Translations under genes and position numbers: made by a program
Shown here: positions 5,600-6,284 of the stretch, in pieces
How positions within the stretch are numbered: the first letter of the stretch is position 1
How the letters are laid out: every line of letters starts with the position of its first letter
Notes under the pieces: model-generated
What the model was told of the DNA's origin: nothing
The model's input: the letters and a program-made list of their open reading frames with translations, nothing else
Database searches by the model: none
Assembly: GCA_964514665.1 (NCBI GenBank)
Contig: CAZESH010000261.1
Location: forward strand, 1-6,284
Direction of reading: 5' to 3'
Source: CAZESH01 sp964514665
Lineage (GTDB): Bacteria > Bacillota > Bacilli > Paenibacillales > KCTC-25726
Length of the DNA stretch: 6,284 nucleotides

Positions 5600-6284
5600 T
5601 GATTTTGAAAATACTGATCGTTGATGACGAGGTCATGATTCGCAAAGGATTAAGAAAAACGATTCCCTGGAGCGAGCTTCAGGTGGAAATCATCGGTGAA
5701 GCGGCCAATGGGTTCGAAGCGCTGGAGCTGTTGGGAGAAACTCAGGTCGACGTGGTGATTACCGACATACGCATGCCGTCGATGGATGGGCTTGAATTGG
5801 TCAGAAGAATGAAGCAGCAAGGTGTTCAAAGCCGGGTCATCATCACGAGCGGCTACGACGATTTCGAATACGCCCAGCGCGCGCTGCGTCTTGGCGTAGA
5901 GGATTATTTGCTGAAGCCGGTCGATATCGATGAATTGATCGGGATTATAAAAAAAACGGAAAAAGAAATCAAGCAGAAGCAGCAGGAAGCGCTATTGAAA
6001 TGGTTTGTGCTTGATATTTTCGGAACACAAGGCGAAGCCTTGTTTAATGGAAATAAACCGTACCGGATTGTTTGCAGTCAACTGTCCGATTATTATGTAT
6101 TGGTGGAAACGCATGATCGCGATGAACTGGAGAAAATAGGAAACGTTTGGCGGCATCATCTGGAAGCCGTTTGGTCGGCAGGCGGGATTGAACCGATTTC
6201 GGTGTTTATTCACCCCAACCTGCTCATTTCCATTTTGTTAATGAAGCTTCCCCTTGCGGATTCCGAACTGACAGATATGTTGAC
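5599..6284 (+). CDS. YesN-type response regulator, 3' end outside window
   Basis: The cytoplasmic partner of the kinase and the probable activator of the transporter operon. The visible 228 codons give a complete receiver domain (about 2-120): acidic pair Asp9-Asp10, phosphate acceptor Asp56 in VVITDIRMPSMDG, Ser84 in ITSGYDDFEYA, and Lys106 in LLKPVDIDEL. IRKGLRKTIPW and SGYDDFEYA are typical of the YesN family. From about 121 a Lys/Gln/Glu-rich helix leads into a poorly conserved linker domain. The AraC-type DNA-binding domain expected at the C terminus lies beyond the window, so the family call rests on the receiver and on pairing with a YesM kinase. ATG5599 overlaps the kinase stop as TGATG, with GGAAG (5588-5592) six bases upstream, so the two are translationally coupled. 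The frame is open to the window edge. Confidence 0.93.
   Translation, partial: MILKILIVDDEVMIRKGLRKTIPWSELQVEIIGEAANGFEALELLGETQVDVVITDIRMPSMDGLELVRRMKQQGVQSRVIITSGYDDFEYAQRALRLGVEDYLLKPVDIDELIGIIKKTEKEIKQKQQEALLKWFVLDIFGTQGEALFNGNKPYRIVCSQLSDYYVLVETHDRDELEKIGNVWRHHLEAVWSAGGIEPISVFIHPNLLISILLMKLPLADSELTDML

Noticed and set aside
1..6284. CRISPR array, tRNA or rRNA genes
   Set aside because: No regularly spaced direct repeats, cloverleaf-like segments or rRNA-like sequence were seen.

Overview
The window reads as the chromosome of a low-to-medium GC Gram-positive bacterium, most likely Paenibacillus or a close relative (Cohnella, Brevibacillus). The pointers are strong AGGGG-type ribosome binding sites, a lipoprotein-type solute-binding protein, a CcpA-type cre-like site, and a YesM/YesN-type sensor pair beside a CUT1 sugar ABC transporter. 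This assignment is by inference; no marker gene is present.

Layout. Bases 1-256 hold no convincing gene. They contain a long imperfect stem-loop (180-243) with a T-rich 3' flank and, on the minus strand, short broken reading frames that look like a decayed dispersed repeat. Bases 257-459 are a roughly 203-bp foldback element with imperfect terminal inverted repeats (GGGGCTGTTTC / GGGACTGTTCC), best called a MITE-like element. Bases 460-600 are the AT-rich control region of the operon. It has a good -10 (TATAAT) with a poor -35, a pair of TTATCG repeats 20 bp apart just upstream, a cre-like site starting at the expected transcription start, and a strong ribosome binding site for a TTG start.

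Then come five genes, all on the plus strand: an extracellular solute-binding lipoprotein (601-1947), two CUT1-type permeases (1990-2910 and 2914-3738), a YesM-type sensor histidine kinase (3806-5599), and a YesN-type response regulator cut by the right window edge (5599 onward). The binding-protein and first permease genes are separated by a strong 12-bp stem-loop (1976-2003) that sits on the only nearby ATG, so that permease probably starts further downstream at a non-ATG codon. The kinase gene has its own probable extended -10 promoter (3764-3772).

How it works together (known families plus inference): the lipoprotein captures a sugar or oligosaccharide at the outer face of the membrane and the two permeases carry it inward. 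No ATPase gene is in the window, so a shared MsmX/MsmK-type ATPase encoded elsewhere would be needed. The kinase senses an extracellular signal, perhaps the same sugar or the loaded binding protein, and phosphorylates the response regulator, which probably activates the transporter promoter. CcpA would repress that promoter when a preferred sugar is present. The sequence does not reveal the substrate. I see no clearly new system: the gene set is ordinary, and the least explained parts are the non-coding repeat/foldback region and the stem-loop between the first two genes.
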